From positions 1 through 64,000 of the forward strand of contig CAJTGF010000026.1 of NCBI GenBank assembly GCA_910575585.1: 64,000 bases of DNA, in the 5' to 3' direction. This stretch comes from Clostridiaceae bacterium. Lineage in GTDB: Bacteria > Bacillota > Clostridia > Lachnospirales > Lachnospiraceae. A model generated the notes under the pieces. The model was not told the origin of the DNA and did no database searches. It worked only from the letters and a program-made list of their open reading frames with translations. Below are positions 1-8,807 of this stretch, one piece after another. Both the position numbers and the translations under genes were made by a program. Position 1 is the stretch's first letter. Each line of letters opens with the position of its first letter.

Positions 1-236
1 AAAAACAGCCAGAATTGCGTATAACACAAATAATTCGAGAGCAACAGGATACGTCAGGAATCTATTGGGATTCCCTGGCTTCTTAGTAGTGTAAACTTTT
101 TACTCACAAGTAAGATAGAAGATTATTTAGAATATAAGACATATAAGGCTTTTGTCAATGAAAAACTTAGAATAGCAATTATTACTAAAAAATTTAGATG
201 ATAGGAATTAGATTTAGAATTAAAGGAGATTATTAA
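1..236 (+). other. Upstream stretch with possible 3' gene remnant
   Basis: No intact gene is seen before the methyltransferase. One frame is open from the window edge to a TAG at 84-86 and ends with residues IYWDSLAS, which looks protein-like. A different frame is open from about 34 to a TGA at 199-201. This could be the frameshifted tail of a gene that begins outside the window, perhaps another member of the restriction operon, but I do not recognise the family. A good Shine-Dalgarno (TAAAGGAG, about 222-229) serves the next gene. Confidence 0.25.
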
Positions 237-2087
237 ATGGACAAGTTACAAATGCAGACTGCAAATATGGCAGATGAGAATTACGAGACATTATTGAAAT
301 TGTTTCCAAATGCTTTGACTGAGATAATAACAGGTTATGATGAGTATGGTAGAGCTATCATTGACAGAGCTATTGATGTAGATGTTTTAAGACAAGAAAT
401 ATCGTGCAGAGTGATTGATAGTAGAGAAGAGAGGTATCAATTTACTTGGCCAGGTAAGAAAAAAGCTATGTTGTTAGCTAATGCACCTATTTCAGCAACA
501 CTAAGGCCATGTAAGGATGAAAGTGTTGATTTTGATAATACGGAAAATCTTTATATTGAGGGGGATAATTTGGATGTCCTTAAGGTACTTCAAGAAGCTT
601 ATTTGGGTAAAATTAAAATGGTATATATTGACCCACCATATAATACAGGAAATGATTTTGTATATAGTGATAATTTTACGGAGCATATTGATGAATACCT
701 TACAAATAGTGGACAATTTGATGATGAAGGAAATCGATTATTTCAGAATACAGAAAGTAATGGTAGATTCCATACAGATTGGTTGAATATGATATATCCA
801 AGGATAAAACTAGCAAAGAGCATACTGTCAGAGGATGGTGTTATATATATTTCAATTGATGAGACAGAACATGACAATTTACGAAAGATTTGCGATGAGA
901 TTTTTGGGGCGAATAACTTTATTGCGGATATTATTTGGAAACGAAAAAGGGGACGTGATAATAGTGCGAGATGGTTTAGCAAAGCACATGAATATTGTTT
1001 GTTATATGCAAAGAATAAGGAGATGTTCGAGACAGGATATTTGGCATTAGATGAAGAAACTAAAAAAGCATATAAAAATCCTGATAATGACCCAAGAGGA
1101 GATTATCGAATGCTTGGTTGTTGGGCAAGAGGAACTCAAGGGGGCGTTAAATATGATTTTACGACAAAAGATGGACAATATTTTTCAGAGAGATTGTGGT
1201 TGTTTAGTAAAGAAAATCTTAGTAAATTGGATGCTGATGATAAGCTAATTATACGAGGAGACAATATCTATAGAAAAATGTTTATTTATGAAAATAAGGG
1301 GAAGATTCCAGAAACCTTATGGGATGATGTGTCAAACGCTGCGAATGCTTCTGACGAAATAAAGAAGTTATTTGATGGAATAGTATTTGATACACCTAAG
1401 CCTACACCATATATTAAAAGAATGTTAGAGATTTCAACGCATAAAGATTCTATAATATTAGATTTCTTTTCGGGTTCGGCGACAACAGCTAATGCTGTAA
1501 TGACTTTGAATGCCGAGGATGGAGGAAATAGAAAGTATATTTTAGTTCAAGTACCTGAAAAAGTTGCTGAGGGTAGTAATGCAGCAAAATCTGGATATAC
1601 AAATATTTGTGAGATTGGTAAGGAACGAATTAGAAGAGCGGCAAAGAATATTATAAAAGATAATCCAAATTGCAACATTGATTATGGATTTAAAGTATTG
1701 AAATTAGCAACATCCAACATGAAAGATGTCTACTACAACCCTGCTCAAATGGAACAGCAGACATTATTTGCTTCTACTGATAACATCAAAGAAGACCGTA
1801 CACCGGAAGATTTATTATTTCAGGTAATGTTAGATTTAGGTGTCATGCTTTCAAGTAAAATCGAAGAAAAGGTAATTGCAGGTAAAAAGGTATTTAATGT
1901 AGCAGAAGGATTTTTAATGGCATGTTTTGATAGTGATATTACGGAAGAGACGGTGAAAGCGGTAGCACAGGAGAAGCCTTATTATGCAGTATTCCGAGAC
2001 AGCAGTATGGCAAATGATAGTGTTGCGACAAATTTTGAACAGATATTTGCCACTTACAGTCCTGAGACAGTAAGGAAGGTGCTGTAA
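237..2087 (+). CDS. mod: Type III restriction-modification DNA adenine methyltransferase (Mod)
   Basis: This is the modification and specificity subunit of a type III restriction system, which methylates adenine in an asymmetric site and recruits the Res helicase-nuclease. The catalytic motif DPPY is at residues 132-135 (context YIDPPYNTGNDF) and the S-adenosylmethionine-binding motif DFFSGS is at about 409-414. DPPY coming before the FxGxG-type motif is the beta-class order usual for type III Mod proteins. The region between them (about 150-400) should hold the target recognition domain. Its length of 616 residues is normal for the family. The ATG at 237 follows TAAAGGAG. Its stop overlaps the start of the next ORF (TAATG), and res follows 0.3 kb on, so this is an operon. 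The sequence is AT-rich compared with the core genes after 8.8 kb, consistent with acquisition. Confidence 0.93.
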   Translation: MDKLQMQTANMADENYETLLKLFPNALTEIITGYDEYGRAIIDRAIDVDVLRQEISCRVIDSREERYQFTWPGKKKAMLLANAPISATLRPCKDESVDFDNTENLYIEGDNLDVLKVLQEAYLGKIKMVYIDPPYNTGNDFVYSDNFTEHIDEYLTNSGQFDDEGNRLFQNTESNGRFHTDWLNMIYPRIKLAKSILSEDGVIYISIDETEHDNLRKICDEIFGANNFIADIIWKRKRGRDNSARWFSKAHEYCLLYAKNKEMFETGYLALDEETKKAYKNPDNDPRGDYRMLGCWARGTQGGVKYDFTTKDGQYFSERLWLFSKENLSKLDADDKLIIRGDNIYRKMFIYENKGKIPETLWDDVSNAANASDEIKKLFDGIVFDTPKPTPYIKRMLEISTHKDSIILDFFSGSATTANAVMTLNAEDGGNRKYILVQVPEKVAEGSNAAKSGYTNICEIGKERIRRAAKNIIKDNPNCNIDYGFKVLKLATSNMKDVYYNPAQMEQQTLFASTDNIKEDRTPEDLLFQVMLDLGVMLSSKIEEKVIAGKKVFNVAEGFLMACFDSDITEETVKAVAQEKPYYAVFRDSSMANDSVATNFEQIFATYSPETVRKVL

Positions 2088-2374
2088 TGAGTAAAAAATA
2101 TGAAATATCTGAGCTTGGAGATATGCTCATATATCAGGATGAAAAAGGTGATACCAAGGTAGAAGTGTATTTTTTTGAATCTGATGTATGGATGAGCCAG
2201 GGGGCTATTGCTCAGATGTATAACACAACACTACAAAACATAACCATGCCAGAGCTTAACCGGGTGGTTGCTATGTATCTTGATTTTGCAGAAGATCAGG
2301 CAAGAAGACATATTCCGATGTATATGAAAGACTGGGAAGGAAAGCTGAATGATTGTAGGAGGTGTTCGCTTTGA
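2087..2374 (+). pseudogene. RhuM-family gene with large internal deletion
   Basis: The 95-residue ORF starts at an ATG overlapping the mod stop. Residues 24-51 (VEVYFFESDVWMSQGAIAQM and following) match the N-terminus of RhuM-type virulence/DNA-binding proteins. From about residue 53 (MPELNRVVAMYLDFAEDQAR) the sequence matches the C-terminal part of the same family. Roughly 200 central residues are therefore missing and the two ends are joined in frame. The usual C-terminal tail beyond KLND is also lost. Intact RhuM genes occur near restriction systems. The remnant still keeps mod and res translationally connected, because its last codons overlap the res ribosome binding site. Family identity is from memory of the family pattern; the deletion is inferred. 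Confidence 0.6.
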
Positions 2375-5300
2375 AGTTTAATTTTAAAATTCAACAGTAT
2401 CAGACGGATGCCGCCCGCAGTGTGGTTGGAGTGTTTGAGGGACAGCCTTATTCCAATCCCGTAAATTATAGAAGGGATATTGGTAAGGTAAAGACAGGCG
2501 TTTCTTATTCTCAGATGTCTTTTGCGGATTCTATGTATGAACAGCAGGAATTGGCACTGACAGATGATTATGATGATGCAGGTTTTAAGAACGAGATAGT
2601 AGCATTACCTGATGCAGTATTGCTTTCCAATATTCGAGAGATTCAACAGAATAATAATGTGAAGCTTTCTGACAAGTTAGTAAATAACTTGGGCAGATGT
2701 TCTCTTGATGTGGAGATGGAAACAGGTACAGGTAAAACATATGTGTATATTAAGACTATGTATGAGCTGAATAAGCATTACGGTTGGTCTAAGTTTATTG
2801 TGGTTGTACCATCTATTGCAATCAGAGAAGGTGTAAAAAAATCCTTTGAAATTACTCAGGATCATTTTATGGAGCAGTATGGTAAAAAGGTTCGCTTCTT
2901 TGTATATAACAGTAGTAATCTGAATCAGCTGGATGCGTTTTCAAGCAATTCAGGTATCAATGTCATGATTATTAATATGCAGGCTTTTAATACATCCATG
3001 AAGGAAGGTGGCAAGAGCAAGGAAGCACGTATTATCTACGATAAGAGAGATGAGTTTGGAAGTAGAAGACCAATAGATGTAATTAAAGCGAATAATCCGA
3101 TAATTATTTTGGATGAGCCGCAGAAGATGGGTGGAGATGCAACACAGAAAGCATTACAAAATTTTAATCCTTTGTTTTGTTTGAATTATTCAGCAACCCA
3201 TAAGGAACATCATAATTTAGTATATGCATTGGATACGTTAGATGCATATAATCAGAGATTAGTTAAGAGGATTGAAGTAAAGGGCTTTCAAGTCAAGAAC
3301 TTCCGTGGTACGGATAAGTATCTGTATCTGGAGAGTATTATTGTATCGTCCAAGTATCCGCCAAGAGCACGCATTGAGTTCGAGGTGAAGTACGACAAAT
3401 CCATTAATCGGGAAATGAGAATCGTGAGTGTTGATGATAATTTGTATGAATTATCCAAGGGCATGGAGCAGTATAGAGGATATCGTATTTCAGAGATTAA
3501 CCCAATAGCAGGTTCTGTGATTTTTACTAATGGAGAAGTCATTTGTAAAGGTGATGTGGTTGGTGATATTTCTGAAAAGGATATGAGAAGAATCCAGATT
3601 CGAGAAACTATTATTTCCCATATGGAGAAGGAAGAAGAACTTTTTAATAGGGGCATTAAAACCCTGTCGCTATTTTTTGTTGATGAAGTTGCCAAGTATC
3701 GTGCATATGATGAGGAAGGTACAGAACTGCTTGGGGAGTATGGACAGATGTTCGAGGAAGAATATTGTGATGTGGTAAATGATTATATTACACTCTTTGA
3801 CACGCCTTATCAAAAATATTTAAAAAGTATTGAAGTAGAAGATACCCATAAGGGCTACTTTAGCATTGACAAGAAAGGTCGTGCGGTAAACAGTAGTATT
3901 AAACGGGGTTCCGATTTTTCGGATGATATTTCGGCTTATGATTTGATTCTGAAAAATAAGGAAAGATTGCTTAGTTTTGCTGAACCTACACGATTCATAT
4001 TCTCACATTCAGCACTTAGAGAAGGTTGGGATAATCCGAATGTATTCCAGATTTGCACCTTAAAACACAGTGACAGCACCACAATGAAGCGGCAGGAGAT
4101 TGGACGTGGACTGCGTTTGTGCGTAAATCAGGATGGCTTCAGAATGGACGAGCAGAGTCTTGGTAAAGATTTAGTACATAAGGTAAATAAGCTTACTGTT
4201 ATTGCCAGTGAGAGTTACAAAGAATTTGTGACAGATTTACAGAAACAGATTAAAGAGGTTCTGTATGACAGACCGACCAAGGCATCCAAGGAATACTTTG
4301 TCGGTAAGACAGTACAAGTGGATGGTATTCCACAGAGGATTTCTGACCAGCAGGCTACTGCCATTTACAGATATTTGCTTAAGAATGATTATATTGATGA
4401 CAATGAGCATATTACAGATCAGTATAGAGCTGATTTGGACAATAATGCTTTGGCACCGCTTGCGGACGAATTAAAACCGATATCAGAGGGTATCCATAAG
4501 CTGATTCAGAGCATCTTCAATGATAAGATACTTGAGGATATGATTGGCAATGGTAATGAAACTACGGTACCAAGCAATGAGTTAAATGAGAATTTTGCAA
4601 AGAAGGAATTTCAGACACTATGGAATTATATCAATCACAAATATGCTTATACCGTTGATTTTGATAGTATTGAGCTTATCAGAAAGTCAATAGAGCAGAT
4701 TGATAGGGAGTTATTTGTATCTCAGTTGCAATATACGGTATCGAAATCGGAGCAGAGGGATGTAATGGATGTTAATATGGTAAGGGAAAGCAATTTTTTC
4801 TACGAGGTAAAATCCAGTACTACAACATTGAGACATTCCGAAACCAGTCAGATTAAATATGACCTGATTGGTAAGATTGCAGAGGGTACAGTGCTTACCA
4901 GAAAGACAGTTGCTGCTATTTTACAGGGTATCAGTCCGATTAAGTTCGCTATGTTTAAGTATAATCCGGAAGAATTTATTACAAAGGTTATTAGGCTTAT
5001 CAAAGAGCAGAAAGCAACCATGATTGTGGAACATATTTCTTATGATCAAATTGAAGGGACTTATGATAGTTCTATTTTTACGGCAGAGAAACATGCAAGT
5101 TTTGATAAGGCATATAGGGCAGAAAAACATATTCAGGATTATGTATTTACAGATGGTACGGCTGAAAAGAGTGTGGAGCGGAAGTTTGCAGAAGAATTGG
5201 ACGGTGCAAAAGAAGTATGTGTATATGCTAAGTTACCAAAGGGATTCGCAATTCCGACCCCTGTAGGCAGTTATTCACCTGAATGGGCTATTGCATTCTA

Positions 5301-5499
5301 TGAAGATACGGTTAAGCATATTTATTTTATAGCAGAGACCAAAGGTACTATGGAAAGTCTGGAGCTTAGACCGATAGAAAAAGCAAAAATTTCTTGCGCA
5401 AGAAAGCTGTTTAATGAGATTTCCACAGAGAATGTGGTGTATCATGATGTGGATAGTTATCAGAGTCTGCTTAATATTATGAATAGTATTGAGAAGTGA
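2371..5499 (+). CDS. res: Type III restriction enzyme helicase/endonuclease subunit (Res)
   Basis: This is the ATP-dependent translocase and nuclease subunit that works with Mod. I chose the TTG at 2371 as start because AGGAGG (2357-2362) lies 8 bases upstream; the GTG at 2362 overlaps that site. The protein is then about 1042 residues. The superfamily 2 motor shows Walker A GTGKT at about residues 119-123, a DEAD-box-like DEPQ at about 248-251, an SAT-like motif shortly after (NYSATHK), and motif VI RQEIGRGLRL. Near the C-terminus SPEWAIAF followed by FIAETKG fits the PD-(D/E)xK nuclease core of type III Res proteins. All motifs look intact, so the pair is probably functional although the downstream defence genes are broken. 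Confidence 0.93.
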   Translation: MKFNFKIQQYQTDAARSVVGVFEGQPYSNPVNYRRDIGKVKTGVSYSQMSFADSMYEQQELALTDDYDDAGFKNEIVALPDAVLLSNIREIQQNNNVKLSDKLVNNLGRCSLDVEMETGTGKTYVYIKTMYELNKHYGWSKFIVVVPSIAIREGVKKSFEITQDHFMEQYGKKVRFFVYNSSNLNQLDAFSSNSGINVMIINMQAFNTSMKEGGKSKEARIIYDKRDEFGSRRPIDVIKANNPIIILDEPQKMGGDATQKALQNFNPLFCLNYSATHKEHHNLVYALDTLDAYNQRLVKRIEVKGFQVKNFRGTDKYLYLESIIVSSKYPPRARIEFEVKYDKSINREMRIVSVDDNLYELSKGMEQYRGYRISEINPIAGSVIFTNGEVICKGDVVGDISEKDMRRIQIRETIISHMEKEEELFNRGIKTLSLFFVDEVAKYRAYDEEGTELLGEYGQMFEEEYCDVVNDYITLFDTPYQKYLKSIEVEDTHKGYFSIDKKGRAVNSSIKRGSDFSDDISAYDLILKNKERLLSFAEPTRFIFSHSALREGWDNPNVFQICTLKHSDSTTMKRQEIGRGLRLCVNQDGFRMDEQSLGKDLVHKVNKLTVIASESYKEFVTDLQKQIKEVLYDRPTKASKEYFVGKTVQVDGIPQRISDQQATAIYRYLLKNDYIDDNEHITDQYRADLDNNALAPLADELKPISEGIHKLIQSIFNDKILEDMIGNGNETTVPSNELNENFAKKEFQTLWNYINHKYAYTVDFDSIELIRKSIEQIDRELFVSQLQYTVSKSEQRDVMDVNMVRESNFFYEVKSSTTTLRHSETSQIKYDLIGKIAEGTVLTRKTVAAILQGISPIKFAMFKYNPEEFITKVIRLIKEQKATMIVEHISYDQIEGTYDSSIFTAEKHASFDKAYRAEKHIQDYVFTDGTAEKSVERKFAEELDGAKEVCVYAKLPKGFAIPTPVGSYSPEWAIAFYEDTVKHIYFIAETKGTMESLELRPIEKAKISCARKLFNEISTENVVYHDVDSYQSLLNIMNSIEK

Positions 5500-5569
5500 G
5501 GATACAATTTGTGTTGAAATGAAAAAAGAGAGCATTGTTTAGAAAACTTGGAAATAAAGGAGCGGACAT

Positions 5570-5692
5570 ATGCATTTTACGATGAAATTAAAGGGGCAAG
5601 TAAATCAAATACGTTTTCCTAAAACTAAGGCTTTATGTGGTATATATAATGGTAAGGTACTGCTGATGTTGATGGAACTGGACATAGTGTGA
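5570..5692 (+). pseudogene. N-terminal stub, possibly of a GHKL-ATPase defence gene
   Basis: A 40-codon ORF starts at an ATG with AAAGGAG about 6 bases upstream. Its first residues, MKLKGQVNQIRFPKTKAL, resemble the opening of GHKL/HSP90-like ATP-binding proteins often found beside restriction systems, but the ATP-binding motifs that should follow are absent. In the overlapping frame a tail reading DVDGTGHSVRRYLKK followed by a stop appears about 5650-5710, as would be expected if a deletion joined the two ends of one gene. The family assignment is weak and comes only from the N-terminal pattern. Confidence 0.3.
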
Positions 5693-5809
5693 GACGGTAT
5701 TTGAAAAAATAAATCTTGGACTAAGCAATATATTTAGTTCAAGAGTTGGTTCAAGAATATGATGATTCTCGTGTTTAAGGCATATTTTTTTCTGCATGGG
5801 AGGTATATA

Positions 5810-7338
5810 ATGCGTGACCCGATTGAGAATATTAGCAAATTGCAAAAACAATTGAATGATTTGCAATTGGAAAATCAAATATTAAAAAATTACTGGATCA
5901 GGCAGGAGTATCTTATAAACAATCGATAGCTCGCTTGAAAGCGGCGGATGAGGGAAAAAACTATGATCCAGAGCAGCGAAAAAGAATTATACATCCTGAT
6001 GAAATTACGGACGAGATGGCAAATAATTTTTTTGCGATATTTTGGGGACGTCAGGATGTTTATGCTAAGAGAAATGAAAAGAAAGATACAGGAAAAGCCG
6101 GGTACTTTACGCAATGCAGGAATTTTTGGACAAGTGCGTGCTATAGGAAGTTAAAAACGGGTGTTTCATGTAAAAACTGTGAGTATTATGAATATAAACC
6201 CTTAACAAAGGAAGACATACTTGCTCATTTAAGAGGAAATGCCTATAATGCTTCCGGCACAGGATAAACTGCCGGAAGGCGGACTTGGCAATCTGATAGC
6301 TCTTCCGCTGCAAGGAAAGGCATTGAGGAATGGGAATAGTGCATTTGTTGACAGTAATTGGAATGCGTACAGGGAACAATGGGAAGCGTTATGGAGCAAG
6401 CCAAAACTGTCACAGGTATTTTTGGAGTTGAAAATAAAAGAATGGTCGCTATTACTTGGAGATATGAAGGAAAGTGAACAAGGAGAAAACCGTGAAAAGC
6501 CTTGGGAGCAGAATAGAAAGTTTGTAGTAAGTGATGTGGCCGGAAAGCTTAGTATTACATTATCAAATGGTATTTATATTGATAATACGAATGTAAAAGC
6601 TGCTATGCAAAATAAGATTCGAAGAATGGCTGCAATTAGTAATCCTATTTATTTCAAAAATCAGGCAATCGGTACATCTAATTATGATATCTCAAGATGG
6701 ATTTACTTAGGAGCAGACCATTTGGGCGGATATATAGAAATTCCACGAGGACTCTATGATAGCTTAATAGATAACTTAGAACAGGCGCACATTGAATATG
6801 AAATTCAGGACGAAAGGCAGGTCGGAAGAAATATTCACGTTGAATTTAAAGGACAATTAAGAGAAGAGCAGGTGCCTGCACTTGAAGGATTAACAAAGTT
6901 TGATAATGGAATATTACATGCTGCAACAGCTTTTGGAAAAACAGTTGTATGCAGTGCGATAATTGCCAAGAAAAAGGTAAATACACTTATTTTGTTGGAA
7001 TCATCTTCGTTAGTTGGACAATGGCAGGAATCCCTGGAAAAATTTTTGGAGATAGATGAAGAATTACCTACATATAAGACTAAGACGGGGAGAGTTAAAA
7101 CAAGAAAAAATATAATCGGCAGATTGCAAGGCGCACATGACTCCATGACTGGAATTATTGATATAGCTATGGTTGGTTCGCTATGCAAAAAGGGTGAATA
7201 CCATGATTTGTTGAATCAATATGGACTTGTGATATGCGACGAGTGCCATCATGCGGCTTCAGATACGATTTCAAATGTGTTAAAGAAAGTGAAAGCAAAA
7301 TATGTTTATGGAGTAACTGCAACTCCGAACAGGAGGTA
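5810..7338 (+). pseudogene. Broken TOTE-type primase-helicase gene
   Basis: The gene starts at the ATG at 5810 (GGGAGG just upstream) with a coiled-coil N-terminus. A lost A in the poly-A run at about 5884-5889 shifts the frame; reading resumes as LLDQAGVSYKQSIARLKAAD. The primase-type segment (GRQDVYAKR, GKAGYFTQC, a Cys pair at SCKNCEYYEY, ILAHLRG) ends at about 6240. A second junction then moves to the frame starting QDKLPEGGLGNLIALPLQ, so the part that should carry the primase catalytic acidic residues is deleted. The SF2 helicase follows with a Walker A-like ATAFGKT (about 6928-6948) and DECHH (7238-7252), and stops just after GVTATPNR. Domain pattern matches archaeo-eukaryotic primase/helicase proteins of TOTE conflict systems. 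Three independent lesions make it a relic. Confidence 0.65.
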
Positions 7339-7342
7339 GAAA

Positions 7343-7640
7343 ATGTTATTTTATGTTATCCAAAATGTTCAACTTGTCAGAAAGCCAAGAAATGGCTGGA
7401 TGAATACAATATAAAATATATAGAGCGTCATATTGTGGAGGATAATCCAACATATGACGAATTAAAGGCATGGTATAAGCAAAGCGGTTTGCCACTCAAG
7501 AAGTTTTTTAATACCAGTGGATTAGTTTACAAAGAAATGCAGTAAAGGTTAAGCTGCCGTCAATGAGTGAAGAGGAACAGCTAAAGCTGCTCGCTGCGAA
7601 TGGGATGCACATAAAGCGCCCGATGGTAATAGGCGAGGAT
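7343..7640 (+). pseudogene. Frameshifted and truncated ArsC/Spx-like gene
   Basis: The reading VILCYPKCSTCQKAKKWLDE has the thioredoxin-fold CxxC of ArsC/Spx-family proteins, followed by LPLKKFFNTSGLVYKEM, a family hallmark. The ATG at 7343 has AGGAGG upstream but is out of frame with this body; restoring one T in the following T/A run would give a normal start, so a 1-base deletion is likely. A second shift near 7541-7545 moves to the frame continuing KLPSMSEEEQLKLLAANGMH. The gene then ends abruptly at about 7640, where IS110 sequence begins. It directly abuts the cut helicase upstream, so both of its ends are recombination junctions. Confidence 0.6.
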
Positions 7641-7642
7641 AG

Positions 7643-8575
7643 ATTGCGGATCTTCTTCAGCATGGGCTGCTCCAGCCCAGTTACATCCCTGATAAAGAGC
7701 CGCGGGAACTGCGTGAGCTGGTCCGTTACCGCAAGAGCCTTGTCGGTGAACGCACCAGGGAGCTCAACCGCCTCCAGAAGATGCTGGAGGGCGCCAACAT
7801 CAAGCTGTCCGGTACCGTGTCGGATATCAACGGCAAGAGCGCGCGCAACATCCTGAAGTATCTGCTCACCGGGGCGTCCGTGGATGGACCGAAATATGAT
7901 GAGATGTATGAACAGAAGATCATCGCCCATAATCTCAAGGCCACCAAGGAGCAGATCATAGATGACCTCAATGGTGTGATGAGCCCTCTTCAGCGCCGGA
8001 TGATGAAGGAGCTCCTGGTACACCTGGACGAGCTTAATATCCACATCAAAAATCTGAATGATGAGATTGACAGCTTCATGAAGCCGGAGGAAAAACAGGC
8101 TTCCCATGCCATCCAGGATGTGACTGGTATAGGGAATACCAACGCGCAGGCCATCATTTCCGTCATTGGCACGGATATGGAACGTTTTCCTACGGACAGG
8201 CATATCTCGTCATGGGCCGGATTATGCCCTGGTGATAATGAAAGCGCCAGGAAGAGGAAGTCCGGCAAGACCAGAAAAGGGAACTCCCTTTTGCGGACAA
8301 CCCTGATTACCTGCGCACATTCAGCTGTAAAGAATAAAAAGTCCTATTTCCATGCGCAGTTCATGAGGATCAGCTCCCACAGGGGAAGGAAGAGGGCCTA
8401 TGTCGCAGCTGCCCATTCCATGCTCATAGCCATTTACCATATCCTCAAAGACGGAGTGGTGTTCAAGGATCTTGGAGCTGATTATTATAACCAGTTCAAC
8501 AAAGAACGCAAAATCAATGCGTATCTGAAAAAGTTAAAAGCACTTGGCTGGGAAGCCCCGGTAGTTGCCGCCTGA
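7643..8575 (+). pseudogene. IS110-family transposase, 5'-truncated
   Basis: Open frame from just after a TAG at 7640-7642 to the TGA at 8573. Residues IADLLQHGLLQPSYIPDKEP and RELRELVRYRKSLVGERTRE are typical of the region after the DEDD RuvC-like catalytic core of IS110 transposases. The C-terminal Transposase_20 part is complete (GIGNTNAQAIISVIG, SWAGLCPGDNESARKRKSGK, with the conserved serine region). About 100 or more N-terminal residues with the first catalytic acidic residues are missing, so it cannot act alone. An internal ATG at 7781 gives a 264-residue product. No upstream left end of the element is present. The 8576-8700 stretch after it may be the element's right end. Confidence 0.8.
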
Positions 8576-8744
8576 GTCTTCCAGACAGGGTCAGAAACTT
8601 CTTTTAAGCTTGGTAGGGGCAGTCTGCGCTTTTTTGGCTACCCGGAAGATTATGTTTCACAGTAAATAACGCCGATACGTTTTTGTGTTTATGTAAAATT
8701 TTATAGCCTCCTGATATTTTTAGTAGTAGTGAGAAGATGAAGTC
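8576..8744. other. Intergenic: possible IS110 right end
   Basis: No ORF with a ribosome binding site is seen. The first 120 bases follow the transposase directly and contain partly self-complementary G/C-rich segments (for example the block near 8611-8650), as expected for an IS110 terminal non-coding region. Core chromosome resumes at the spoIVB terminator. The exact end of the element cannot be placed by eye. Confidence 0.3.
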
Positions 8745-8781
8745 AAAGCCGGCCGAAAACTTTCGTTTTCCAACCGGCTTT
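8745..8781 (-). terminator. Stem-loop downstream of spoIVB
   Basis: AAAGCCGG pairs with CCGGCTTT, with an inner GAAAAC/GTTTTC stem around a 4-base loop. It lies 27 bases beyond the spoIVB stop on the minus strand. The T-run on that strand is short, so termination strength is uncertain. Confidence 0.6.
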
Positions 8782-8807
8782 TAAAGTGCTGGAAGCAAAC
8801 TGATTTT

